Of a DNA stretch of 19,866 bases, positions 7,496 through 14,408 are shown one piece after another. The DNA comes from Nitrospirae bacterium RIFCSPLOW2_12_42_9 (GTDB lineage: Bacteria > Nitrospirota > 9FT-COMBO-42-15 > HDB-SIOI813). Within the stretch, counting starts at the first letter, position 1. The number at the start of each line of letters is the position of its first letter. The notes under the pieces were generated by a model, which ran no database searches, was not told the DNA's origin, and saw only the letters and a list, made by a program, of their open reading frames with translations. The DNA lies in assembly GCA_001805205.1 (NCBI GenBank), contig MHER01000154.1:1-19866 (forward strand), given 5' to 3'. The translations under genes and the position numbers were made by a program.

Positions 7496-8553
7496 TTGTC
7501 ACTCAACCTTCGGGTTCCTAATCCAACTACGACCGTGGCCATTGATGCTGCATTATTAATATAGGCGCTGTCAAATTCAGGAGGGATTTGAACCTTTCTG
7601 AACGGATTCAACATCTCAACAGGCGTCTCAAGGCGTTCCTGCAGATAATTACCAAAGTTCTTTGTCTTTGATGCACCACCGCCAAGCATTATCTTGTCAA
7701 TCTTTTCATTACCGGATGCAGTCTTAAAATAACCAAATGACCGGGTAATTTCACTAACAATCTCATTTGAAACATTCTCAATCACAGGATCTAATGTAAA
7801 TGAATCAACCCCTTCAACATTTTCCCCCTTTTTTGCCTTTTCTGCATCATCATAGGATAAACCTAAATCTTTCTGAATTGTTTCTGTATATTTATTTCCA
7901 CCAATAGAAACATCCCTCGTAAAAGCAAACGTACCACCCTGTAAAATGTTAATATTCGTAAGACTTGCCCCAACATTTATCAATGCTATAGTTTCATCTT
8001 CCCTAACGTCATAATTAATGCAGTACATGTTTTCGAGGGCAAAGGCATCTATATCAACAATAACCGGTTTAAGACCTGCCTCTATAACAAGGGAAGTATA
8101 TTCGGTCATTTTATCTTTCTTCACTGCAGCCAGCAGGACATTCATCTGCGACTTTCCTTCAGCATCTGCAAAGGTATTTAATATCTGGAAGTCCATATTA
8201 ACATCGTTTATATCAAATGGAATGTATTGCTCTGCCTCCCACCTGATAGATTCAGCAAGTTCATCTTCTGTCATCTGCGGGAGAACAACCTTTTTTACAA
8301 TAACTGAATGTCCGGAAAGAGAAATAACAGCATCTTTCGACGTGATTGACTGGTCTTTGATAAGGTTTTGCAGTATTTCCACGCATCTCACAGAATCCAT
8401 GATGGTTCCATCCACTATCATCTCAGGGGCAAGTGAAACCATACCAAACCTGGTTAAGGTATAATTGCCTTCGATTTCCTTAAGTTGTACCACTTTAATA
8501 GAACTTGAACCTATATCAAGACCTATTAACTCACTCGCCCTGCGGAATAGCAT
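7492..8553 (-). CDS. pilM: Type IV pilus assembly ATPase-like protein PilM
   Basis: This 353-residue cytoplasmic, actin-like (FtsA/HSP70 fold) protein binds ATP and the PilN N-terminus. The nucleotide-binding motifs are visible: GLDIGSSSIKVV near residue 11 (phosphate 1), ALINVGAS near 190 (phosphate 2) and MLGGGASKTKNF near 290 (adenosine). The family signature EAEQYIPFDINDV is at about 106-118. It follows the small MerR-like gene by 13 bases and overlaps pilN by four. Full length for the family. Confidence 0.96.
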   Translation of the reverse strand: MLFRRASELIGLDIGSSSIKVVQLKEIEGNYTLTRFGMVSLAPEMIVDGTIMDSVRCVEILQNLIKDQSITSKDAVISLSGHSVIVKKVVLPQMTEDELAESIRWEAEQYIPFDINDVNMDFQILNTFADAEGKSQMNVLLAAVKKDKMTEYTSLVIEAGLKPVIVDIDAFALENMYCINYDVREDETIALINVGASLTNINILQGGTFAFTRDVSIGGNKYTETIQKDLGLSYDDAEKAKKGENVEGVDSFTLDPVIENVSNEIVSEITRSFGYFKTASGNEKIDKIMLGGGASKTKNFGNYLQERLETPVEMLNPFRKVQIPPEFDSAYINNAASMATVVVGLGTRRLSDK

Positions 8554-8566
8554 TTACTTTTATCCT

Positions 8567-8758
8567 TTATCTCTTCGACTTAGATTTAATTATCTGCTTT
8601 ATTTCCTCGATATTTTCATCACTATATAGTCTCCAGTTTCGCCAATCCCTTTTTATGTGAGATATGAGTCCTTCGCTCTCCCATTTGAAGAGTGTGGCCT
8701 TGGAGATATCAAAAATGATACATATATCTTTTGTATAATATTTCTTGTTTCCTTTCAT
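8567..8758 (-). CDS. Small MerR-like DNA-binding protein at the head of the pil operon
   Basis: This 63-residue protein has only a MerR-type winged helix-turn-helix. YYTKDICIIFDISKATLFKWE matches the first helix-turn-helix with its conserved Trp, and GLISHIKRDWRNWRLYSDENI matches the wing with its usual R-x-Y-s-x-e/d pattern. There is no effector domain or coiled-coil dimerisation helix, so it could not act as a standard sensor-activator. It may be an autoregulator, a structural DNA-binding protein or an excisionase-like factor. It is the first gene after a good promoter and lies 13 bases before pilM, so it is probably co-transcribed with the pilus genes. The fold call is good; the role in pilus regulation is inferred from position. 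Confidence 0.75.
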   Translation of the reverse strand: MKGNKKYYTKDICIIFDISKATLFKWESEGLISHIKRDWRNWRLYSDENIEEIKQIIKSKSKR

Positions 8759-8786
8759 GGGTTAAATAATTCTGATTAGCAGGGTA

Positions 8787-8815
8787 AATATACTTAATAT
8801 AGTAAATAGAGTCAA
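8787..8815 (-). promoter_or_regulatory. Sigma70-type promoter for the merR-like/pilMNOPQ-aroC operon
   Basis: On the minus strand TTGACT (8815-8810) and TATATT (8792-8787) are separated by exactly 17 bases, a near-consensus housekeeping promoter. The spacer holds an imperfect palindrome, TACT-N6-AGTA (8791-8804), which could be an operator. Transcription would begin about 20-25 bases before the MerR-like start codon. The -35 lies one base past the ubiX stop codon. Confidence 0.72.
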
Positions 8816-8816
8816 G

Positions 8817-9428
8817 CTATTTATTCCATCTTTTATAAAAATCGTTGTCTATATGTAGGCTGTCCAATATACGTCCCACAATAAAATCCACAATATCTGC
8901 TACAGTCTCAGGTCTGCCATAGAATGCCGGCATGGCCGGAATAACATGAACACCCATCTCCGACAGGGTAAGAAGGTTTCTAAGGTGTATACTGTTTAAA
9001 GGAGTCTCTCTCGGAACTATAATCAATCTTCTCTTCTCCTTTAAAGTTACATCGGCAGCACGTTCAACAAGATTAGATGCAAAACCACATGCAACTGATG
9101 CAACAACCTTCATTGAACAGGGGACCACAATCATCCCATCAATATGGACAGAACCACTCGCAATGGAAGCTGATAAGTTGTCCTCATTATAATAATGAAG
9201 GTTTTCAGTTGAAGTACCATAATATTTGCTAATAGCAGAAGCAATCTCTTTTTCGTTACCTTCCCAGGAGAATCCTGCCTCTTCATTCAGTATATACCAA
9301 CCCTCCCTGGTGACTGTGAGATGGATTACATGGCCATTTTTAACCATATACTCCAGGAGTCTGACACCGTATATTGCTCCGCTGGCACCAGTAATAGCAA
9401 TTATATATGAAGGCCTTTTTTGAGGCAT
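8817..9428 (-). CDS. ubiX: Flavin prenyltransferase UbiX
   Basis: This 203-residue enzyme makes prenylated FMN, the cofactor of UbiD-type decarboxylases. The conserved N-terminal flavin-binding loop ITGASGAIYG lies at residues 12-21. The central VVPCSMKVVASVACG, the RRLIIVPRETPL strand and the late PAMPAFYGRP motif are all present. I chose ATG 9428 (MPQKRP), which puts the Rossmann strand at the usual place and has GGAGAA upstream. A TTG at 9455 would add nine poorly conserved residues. It follows rapZ by 62 bases and is probably the last gene of the lptC-rpoN operon. No ubiD partner is in the window. Confidence 0.93.
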   Translation of the reverse strand: MPQKRPSYIIAITGASGAIYGVRLLEYMVKNGHVIHLTVTREGWYILNEEAGFSWEGNEKEIASAISKYYGTSTENLHYYNEDNLSASIASGSVHIDGMIVVPCSMKVVASVACGFASNLVERAADVTLKEKRRLIIVPRETPLNSIHLRNLLTLSEMGVHVIPAMPAFYGRPETVADIVDFIVGRILDSLHIDNDFYKRWNK

Positions 9429-9490
9429 ATGTTCATTTCTCCAGGAGAATTTCAAAGGAGTTCAAGGATTAACGGGCAAAGGGGAATATT

Positions 9491-10369
9491 TTAAAACTTT
9501 TCTCTTTCTATATCCCGGTGGCGCAGCGTAGTTTCAAAGCCCAGATCTCTAAAATGCCGCTCCATAGTCTCTGCGATAAAAACCGACCTGTGCCTTCCAC
9601 CGGTACATCCAATACCTATATTCAGATAGTATCTGCCTTCTTGCATATATTGAGACATCAGGAAGTCTACAAATTTAAAAAGTCTTTCCAGGAACTGAGA
9701 AGTCTGAGGGTTTGCCAACAGATAGTCTGCCACCTGATTAGATTGCCCTGTCAATGATTTCAGATGAGAAACAAAGTTGGGGTTTGGCAGAAACCTTATG
9801 TCAAATAACATATCAACATCATAGGGGACACCATATTTATACCCAAATGATACAATGTTGATTATTATCTTTTTATCCTTCTCCCTCTCCAGGAAATGCC
9901 TGTGTATCTCTTCTTTAAGCTGATGAATATTAAAATCTGAAGTGTCTATAATCAGAGATGCCTTATCCCGTAACCACCTTAAACGCTCACGCTCCACTTT
10001 GATCCCTTCTATGACCGGTCTGTCCTTTGCAAGTGGATGAGGTCTTCTTGTTTCACTAAAACGCCTTACAAGAACTTCATCTCGTGCATCAAGATACGTA
10101 ATCTCTATAGGATATTCATTTTTTATAAACTCACTTAATATACCTTCAAATTCTAGGAGAAACCCCCTCTCACGTATATCGATACCTAACGCAATCTTAT
10201 TTATCTCACTGCCGGACTGTGTACATAATTCAACTAATTTGGGAAAAAGCTGGGGCGGAAGATTATCAATACAGAAAAACCCGAGGTCTTCAAAACACCT
10301 CAAGGCATTGCTTTTACCTGCACCTGAGAGTCCGCTTATAACCACTAAGCGGAGATTTGGGAATCTCAT
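9491..10369 (-). CDS. rapZ: RNase adapter / nucleotide-binding protein RapZ (YvcJ family)
   Basis: This 292-residue P-loop protein has a Walker A motif GLSGAGKS at residues 13-20, the family sequence FCIDNLPPQL near 32 and the Walker B-like region LIIDTSDF near 140. The C-terminal domain carries GCTGGRHRS (254-262), which in RapZ binds small RNA and metabolites such as glucosamine-6-phosphate. In enterobacteria it directs RNase E to the GlmZ sRNA; in other phyla the role is less clear. The start codon overlaps the rpoN stop (ATGA), so the two are coupled. In many genomes hpf and ptsN sit between them; here they do not. Confidence 0.95.
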   Translation of the reverse strand: MRFPNLRLVVISGLSGAGKSNALRCFEDLGFFCIDNLPPQLFPKLVELCTQSGSEINKIALGIDIRERGFLLEFEGILSEFIKNEYPIEITYLDARDEVLVRRFSETRRPHPLAKDRPVIEGIKVERERLRWLRDKASLIIDTSDFNIHQLKEEIHRHFLEREKDKKIIINIVSFGYKYGVPYDVDMLFDIRFLPNPNFVSHLKSLTGQSNQVADYLLANPQTSQFLERLFKFVDFLMSQYMQEGRYYLNIGIGCTGGRHRSVFIAETMERHFRDLGFETTLRHRDIEREKF

Positions 10370-11820
10370 ATAACTAATTTTCTCCGCCTGCTTGCAGAAG
10401 GAATTTTTAATTCCTTTCTATACTTGGCAACAGTCCTTCTTGCAATCTCAATCTGATTTTCTTTTAAGAACTCCATTATCTGCTGATCACTAAATGGTTT
10501 TTTGGGATTCTCGTCCAGGATAAGTTTGGAGATCATGTCTCTTACACTCCTTGATGAACAACTTTCCCCATCTACTCTTGAAAGGCCACTGCTGAAAAAG
10601 TATTTTAATTCAAATATTCCCTGGGGGGTACATATGTACTTGTTATTTGTAACACGGCTCACTGTTGACTCGTGCATCAGGATATCATCTGCAACATCTC
10701 TTAGTGTCAGAGGCTTTAAATTGTTAACCCCTTTTTCAAAAAAATCGATCTGGGATTTCACTATACTCTGGGCTACTTTATATATAGTCCTGTTGCGTTG
10801 TTCAATACTCCTTATCATCCATATTGCAGAGCGGAATTTATCTTCGAGATATCCCCTCTCCTCATTTCCAAGACCACTGTTCCCCCTGAGCATCTTCTTG
10901 TATATCGGGTTTATTCTCAGTCTCGGTACACCCTCTTCATTTAAAAGAACTATATATTCACCTTCATGCTTTATAACAAATACATCAGGGACTATATATA
11001 CATTATCAAATGAATAAAAGGACCTTCCGGGCTTTGGTTCAAGTTTCTCTATTATCCTGATGGCATGAGCTAAATCTTCCAGGCTGATACCTAACTTACG
11101 GGCAATAACAGGAAAGCGTTTCTTCTCGAAATCATCAAGATATTCTGAAATGATTGTCTCGATAATCGTCCCTGTAAATCCTATCTGCCTGATTTGAAGA
11201 AGAAGACATTCCTTCAGATCCCTTGCTGCAACACCAGGTGGATCAAAACTCTGTATCAGGTTCAAAACTTCTAAAATCTTTTCTTCCGTAGCTTTGGACA
11301 TTAAAACTATCTCCTCTACAGAAGCCTGGAGATATCCATTTTCATCTATATTGCCTATTATAGTCTCACCTATTTCCCTAATCAGACTATCAGATGGTGA
11401 AAGATTAAGCTGCCAGATCAAATGTTCATAAAGGGTAGATGGCTTGGATAAGGTCTGATCAAATGTTGGCGTCTCTTCATCAATATCTTTAAAATAGCCT
11501 AATTCTCTGTTGTCGAGCCTGTCTTCATCCAGGTAATCTCCCCATTTTAATTCAAGACCATCAAGTGGTTTTACGCTTTCACCATTTTCCTGTCCTGAAA
11601 CGTTCTCACTTTCTGAAACCTGTGAAGATTTAAAAGAATCGTCTTCATCTGTATCTGCAGTCTCTGAAATAGTTTCTTCAAGGATTGGATTTTCTAAAAG
11701 CGCCTGGTTTATTATCTGCTGTAATTCAAGTTTGGAAAGTTGAAGGAGTTTTATGGCCTGCTGCAGTTGAGGGGTCATAATGAGCTTCTGGGAAAGCCTG
11801 ATATCTAATTTCGTGTCCAC
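10366..11820 (-). CDS. rpoN: RNA polymerase sigma-54 factor
   Basis: This 484-residue sigma factor recognises -24/-12 promoters and needs enhancer-binding ATPases. Region I is present at the N-terminus (LSQKLIMTPQLQQAIKLLQL). An acidic region II follows at about 50-110, then the core-binding domain (FDPPGVAARDLKECLLLQI near 200), the helix-turn-helix (LTLRDVADDILMHESTVSR near 375) and the RpoN box ARRTVAKYRK at 460-469. The start is GTG 11820, chosen because GAGGAG sits five bases upstream; it overlaps the lptB end by 16 bases. All domains are intact. Confidence 0.97.
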   Translation of the reverse strand: MDTKLDIRLSQKLIMTPQLQQAIKLLQLSKLELQQIINQALLENPILEETISETADTDEDDSFKSSQVSESENVSGQENGESVKPLDGLELKWGDYLDEDRLDNRELGYFKDIDEETPTFDQTLSKPSTLYEHLIWQLNLSPSDSLIREIGETIIGNIDENGYLQASVEEIVLMSKATEEKILEVLNLIQSFDPPGVAARDLKECLLLQIRQIGFTGTIIETIISEYLDDFEKKRFPVIARKLGISLEDLAHAIRIIEKLEPKPGRSFYSFDNVYIVPDVFVIKHEGEYIVLLNEEGVPRLRINPIYKKMLRGNSGLGNEERGYLEDKFRSAIWMIRSIEQRNRTIYKVAQSIVKSQIDFFEKGVNNLKPLTLRDVADDILMHESTVSRVTNNKYICTPQGIFELKYFFSSGLSRVDGESCSSRSVRDMISKLILDENPKKPFSDQQIMEFLKENQIEIARRTVAKYRKELKIPSASRRRKLVI

Positions 11821-12602
11821 TTTTTCTCCTCTATGCTGTCAGTCACAATGTCATCATATCCCAACCTGAATCTCTCGCCTAAATATGCAGATCTAACCTC
11901 GGCACTTTTTGCAACCTCTAATGGGGTTCCTGATTTGAGTATTACACCTTCATTAATAATATAAACCCTGTCACAGACTTCAAAAGTGTGTTGTACATTA
12001 TGGTCTGTAATTAATATTCCTATATTTTTTATTTTTAATTGAAGGATAATCTTCTGAAGATCTATGACTGAGATTGGGTCTATTCCTGCAAAAGGTTCGT
12101 CAAGGAGTATAAATGTGGGGGAAGAGGCAAGTGCCCTCGCTATCTCTACCCTCCTTCTCTCCCCCCCTGATAATGTGACTGCCGGCTGCCTGGCAAGATG
12201 TATCACATTCAGCTCTTTTAACAGGGATTTCAGTTTGTCCTTTTGCTCATAAGGTGAGATAGACTGAAACTCCAAAACCGCCAAAATATTTTCTTCCACT
12301 GTTAATTTCCTGAAGATAGACGGCTCCTGTGGCAAATAACACAGGCCAAGTCGTGCACGTCTGTAAGTGGGCAGATCAGTTATATCAGTGGAATCCAACA
12401 ATATCCTCCCTGAGGAAGGTTTGAAAATACCGGTAATAATCGAGAAGATTGTAGTCTTTCCAGCACCATTTGGGCCGAGGAGACCGACCACCTCACCTGG
12501 ATTCAACGACAGACTAACATTGTTTACTACCTTATGACCTTTATATATCTTCTCTAAATTTTCAACCATAAGTGTCATCATCACCGTATTAAATCCATCC
12601 AT
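11805..12602 (-). CDS. lptB: LPS export ABC transporter ATP-binding protein LptB
   Basis: This cytoplasmic ATPase powers LPS extraction from the inner membrane with LptF, LptG and LptC. In the 265-residue frame, Walker A is GPNGAGKT (43-50), the Q-loop is LPQEPS (Gln92), the ABC signature is LSGGE (144-148), Walker B is ILLDEP (165-170) and the switch His is 201 in ITDHN. The family core begins at VENLEKIYKG, so the true start may be one of the ATGs encoding Met8, Met9 or Met12. It lies downstream of lptC-lptA and overlaps rpoN. This lptCAB-rpoN order is widespread in Gram-negative bacteria. Confidence 0.96.
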   Translation of the reverse strand: MDGFNTVMMTLMVENLEKIYKGHKVVNNVSLSLNPGEVVGLLGPNGAGKTTIFSIITGIFKPSSGRILLDSTDITDLPTYRRARLGLCYLPQEPSIFRKLTVEENILAVLEFQSISPYEQKDKLKSLLKELNVIHLARQPAVTLSGGERRRVEIARALASSPTFILLDEPFAGIDPISVIDLQKIILQLKIKNIGILITDHNVQHTFEVCDRVYIINEGVILKSGTPLEVAKSAEVRSAYLGERFRLGYDDIVTDSIEEKKWTRN

Positions 12603-12618
12603 CTATACCCAATTATTC

Positions 12619-13185
12619 CTACCTCGGATGTATTATAGCCTCTCCTCCCTCTACCACAACCCTGTCTTCCTTTATATAAACAGTAATCTTCTTACCTTTG
12701 AGTTCATCCCTCCCCTCCCGGACATTGGGGGAACCTGTAAAAACCATCTTTTCATCATTTTTAAAATACACGACCTTATCAGATAAGATAGTCCTTTCTC
12801 CCTGTGTAAACTCAACATTTTCAGTTGCAGTAATAATTGAAAGGTCTCTCTTTTTCTCGATATTATCCATTTGTCCCTGCTCATCTTGTGTAATTGAATT
12901 AAAAACAACTTCCACCTTATTTGCCTTAAGCCTTATTGAGTCACGCTCGACAATCACATCCCCCTCAAAAAATATCGTATTCTCCTGGTTCTTAAGAGTC
13001 ATCTTTTTAGATGTAATAGATATTGCACCATCCTGATCCTTTGTAATGAAATGTGTGGCTGATATCTCCTCCCCTCTTGTAGTCGTGACAGCAAATAAAA
13101 GTATCGGTATGCAAGCTATAATTATTATTGAAAACTTATTTCCATAGGGTCGCCCGAATGTTCTTATTGATTTCATATCTCCCAC
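12619..13185 (-). CDS. lptA: Periplasmic LPS transport bridge protein LptA
   Basis: This 188-residue protein starts with a signal peptide (hydrophobic stretch about 18-32, ending near TTTRGEE). An OstA-type beta-jellyroll follows, with repeated strands such as ITSKKMTLKNQENTIFFEGDV and VEFTQGERTILSDKVVYF. LptA forms the filament bridging LptC to LptD. It overlaps the end of lptC by about 50 bases, which is more than usual. No later Met gives a proper signal peptide, so the long overlap is probably real, with Met4 (13176) as an alternative start. Confidence 0.9.
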   Translation of the reverse strand: MGDMKSIRTFGRPYGNKFSIIIIACIPILLFAVTTTRGEEISATHFITKDQDGAISITSKKMTLKNQENTIFFEGDVIVERDSIRLKANKVEVVFNSITQDEQGQMDNIEKKRDLSIITATENVEFTQGERTILSDKVVYFKNDEKMVFTGSPNVREGRDELKGKKITVYIKEDRVVVEGGEAIIHPR

Positions 13186-13696
13186 TATCTATGTTTGCAA
13201 CAAGTTCTTCCCCTTCAAGAACAAATTTCCTGCCTTTTAGATAAACCTTACCATGACTGTGAATCTCCCTTTTATCTTCCAGCCATTCAACATTTCCGGT
13301 TTTGATAAAAATGCCCTTACCAATTGATATATCTACATCCTTTTCCTGTTTCTCAACAAAAAATGTATTTTTATTTATATTGTATCTGCCTTTTTCACCG
13401 GTAAGTTTTACAGGAGCCCCCCCCTCAGGGTTATAAATTATTTCTATATCATTGACTGTTGCATCTTCTTCATCTTTATATATTATGGCATTCTTCGCCC
13501 TTATATCCCACTCTATATCTTCTCCTTTTAAACGTATAACCTGGAGATGATCTAAACGTTGAGAAAGGTTCCCAAGCGAAACAGTATCGAATGTTTCAAC
13601 CCTCTTTCCCTCTCTCCAACTTATAACTACCACAATAAGAACAAGGAAAAGAAACGGTATTATAAATACCCATTTAGATAACCTGTAAGTAGCCAT
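13136..13696 (-). CDS. lptC: LPS export system protein LptC
   Basis: This 186-residue bitopic inner-membrane protein has one N-terminal helix (about 8-27) and a periplasmic jellyroll with LptC-family strands (RLKGEDIEWDIRAKNAIIYK, then GRYNINKNTFFVE). It receives LPS from LptBFG and passes it to LptA. The family is poorly conserved, so the name rests on the topology and on lptA and lptB following directly. No clear ribosome-binding site precedes the ATG, and the predicted leader is short. Confidence 0.87.
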   Translation of the reverse strand: MATYRLSKWVFIIPFLFLVLIVVVISWREGKRVETFDTVSLGNLSQRLDHLQVIRLKGEDIEWDIRAKNAIIYKDEEDATVNDIEIIYNPEGGAPVKLTGEKGRYNINKNTFFVEKQEKDVDISIGKGIFIKTGNVEWLEDKREIHSHGKVYLKGRKFVLEGEELVANIDSGRYEINKNIRATLWK

Positions 13697-13719
13697 CTAT
13701 TTTAGAACTTTTGGAATGG

Positions 13720-13748
13720 ATTTTAGCACAAAGAATAAGACAAGTAAA
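13720..13748 (-). promoter_or_regulatory. Putative sigma70-type promoter for lptCAB-rpoN-rapZ-ubiX
   Basis: On the minus strand TTTACT (13748-13743) and TAAAAT (13725-13720) are 17 bases apart. Each differs from consensus at one or two positions. The predicted start would give a leader of about 17 bases before lptC. It is the only good candidate between lptC and the repeats upstream. Confidence 0.5.
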
Positions 13749-13785
13749 GGTTTATCAGCATGATTCTTGCATGCAACTAATTTAC

Positions 13786-13799
13786 CGTGAAAATTCACG
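13786..13799. repeat. Small perfect palindrome in the lptC-ftsB intergenic region
   Basis: CGTGAA and TTCACG face each other across two A bases. It may be an operator or part of the repeat element that starts six bases later. The 236-base lptC-ftsB gap (13697-13932) holds this palindrome, the lptC promoter and the doublet repeat. Only weak plus-strand promoter candidates for ftsB are seen at 13880-13930. Confidence 0.4.
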
Positions 13800-13804
13800 A
13801 GCTC

Positions 13805-13873
13805 GTAGGGACAAACCTTTAGGTTTGTCCACTTCTATGCCGGTTTTGGACAGACCTAAAGGTCTGTCCCTAC
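13805..13873. repeat. REP-like doublet: two hairpins in inverted arrangement
   Basis: The element begins GTAGGGACA and ends TGTCCCTAC. Its left half is a perfect hairpin, GGACAAACC-TTTA-GGTTTGTCC (13809-13830). Its right half is another, GGACAGACC-TAAA-GGTCTGTCC (13848-13869). A 17-base linker separates them, and the halves can also pair with each other. This is the form of a REPIN or BIME-type element, usually dispersed in many copies and sometimes mobilised by a RAYT transposase. No such transposase is in the window. Confidence 0.72.
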
Positions 13874-13932
13874 ATCCTTTTCATGAGCGTGGGTGACAAT
13901 TGATAATGTCATGAACGTTTAGGCAATATCAT

Positions 13933-14280
13933 ATGAGTGATAAATTTCTTACCTATTATAAACAGCATAAGAAGATGTTTTACATGGCAGGGGTTGGGAT
14001 AGTTTCTTCATATCTCCTTCTATCACTTGTATTCAGTGACCTTGGTCTCTTTAAATACTTCTCCATGAAAGGCGAATATAAACGTATAAATAAAGACATT
14101 TCCAGGCTTAAGACAGAGAATGAAGGATTGCGTGGAGAGGTAGAGTCACTAAAAAAAGACCCCGATTACATAGAAGCATTGGCAAGAAAGAGGCTTGGAC
14201 TGGTAAAGGATGGAGAGCTGATTTATAAATTCCCTGACAAGGAAGACAAGGAAGAAAGAGTAAACAAGGAAAAGGATTGA
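13933..14280 (+). CDS. ftsB: FtsB/DivIC-family septum formation initiator
   Basis: This 115-residue protein has a short cytoplasmic N-terminus, one membrane helix (about 15-34) and an extracytoplasmic coiled coil (about 48-76, YKRINKDISRLKTENEGLRGE). The family end motif follows: DPDYIEALARKRLGLVKDGELIY. FtsB-type proteins join FtsL and FtsQ/DivIB to control septal peptidoglycan synthesis. The Lys/Glu-rich tail after residue 98 is longer than in E. coli FtsB. It stands alone between repeat elements rather than next to eno or other usual neighbours. The ATG follows a weak AGG. Confidence 0.85.
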   Translation: MSDKFLTYYKQHKKMFYMAGVGIVSSYLLLSLVFSDLGLFKYFSMKGEYKRINKDISRLKTENEGLRGEVESLKKDPDYIEALARKRLGLVKDGELIYKFPDKEDKEERVNKEKD

Positions 14281-14311
14281 AGATCCCTGCAGCAAGCTGC
14301 AGGGAATCTTC
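14279..14311. repeat. GCAGC/GCTGC palindrome A, starting in the ftsB stop codon
   Basis: TCCCTGCAGC and GCTGCAGGGA pair perfectly around AA (14284-14305). The flanks GAAGA and TCTTC extend the stem with a one-base slip. There is no T-run after it, so it is not a standard intrinsic terminator. It shares its core with palindrome B 68 bases downstream and is probably a dispersed repeat. Confidence 0.6.
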
Positions 14312-14351
14312 GAAATGTAAGGTACTTATCATTTTAATATTCGCTTGCTAA

Positions 14352-14371
14352 CCCCGCAGCAAGCTGCGGGG
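14352..14371. repeat. GCAGC/GCTGC palindrome B, upstream of the GH57 gene
   Basis: CCCCGCAGC and GCTGCGGGG pair perfectly over nine bases around AA. The core GCAGCAAGCTGC is identical to palindrome A. It lies 38 bases before the GH57 start codon. It may fold in the mRNA leader but leaves the ribosome-binding site free. Confidence 0.6.
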
Positions 14372-14408
14372 ATTGCGCAAGCTATGCATTTTCAAAGGAA
14401 AAATAAAC

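Noticed and set aside
8018..8464. A 148-codon plus-strand open frame inside pilM
   Set aside because: It is antisense to a conserved pilM with all its motifs intact and has no start signal.
10502..11017. A 171-codon plus-strand open frame inside rpoN
   Set aside because: It is antisense to conserved sigma-54 domains and its hydrophobic composition is typical of a reverse-frame shadow.
13711..13896. A 61-codon plus-strand open frame upstream of ftsB
   Set aside because: Most of it is the REP-like doublet and the lptC promoter region. No ribosome-binding site or protein-like composition is seen.
13697..13932. A sigma-54 (-24/-12) promoter near lptC or ftsB
   Set aside because: I found no convincing TGGC-N8-TGC match. 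The only decent candidate is of the sigma70 type.
14279..14311. Intrinsic terminator after ftsB
   Set aside because: The stem is strong but no T-run follows, and the same core recurs 68 bases on, which suits a dispersed repeat better.
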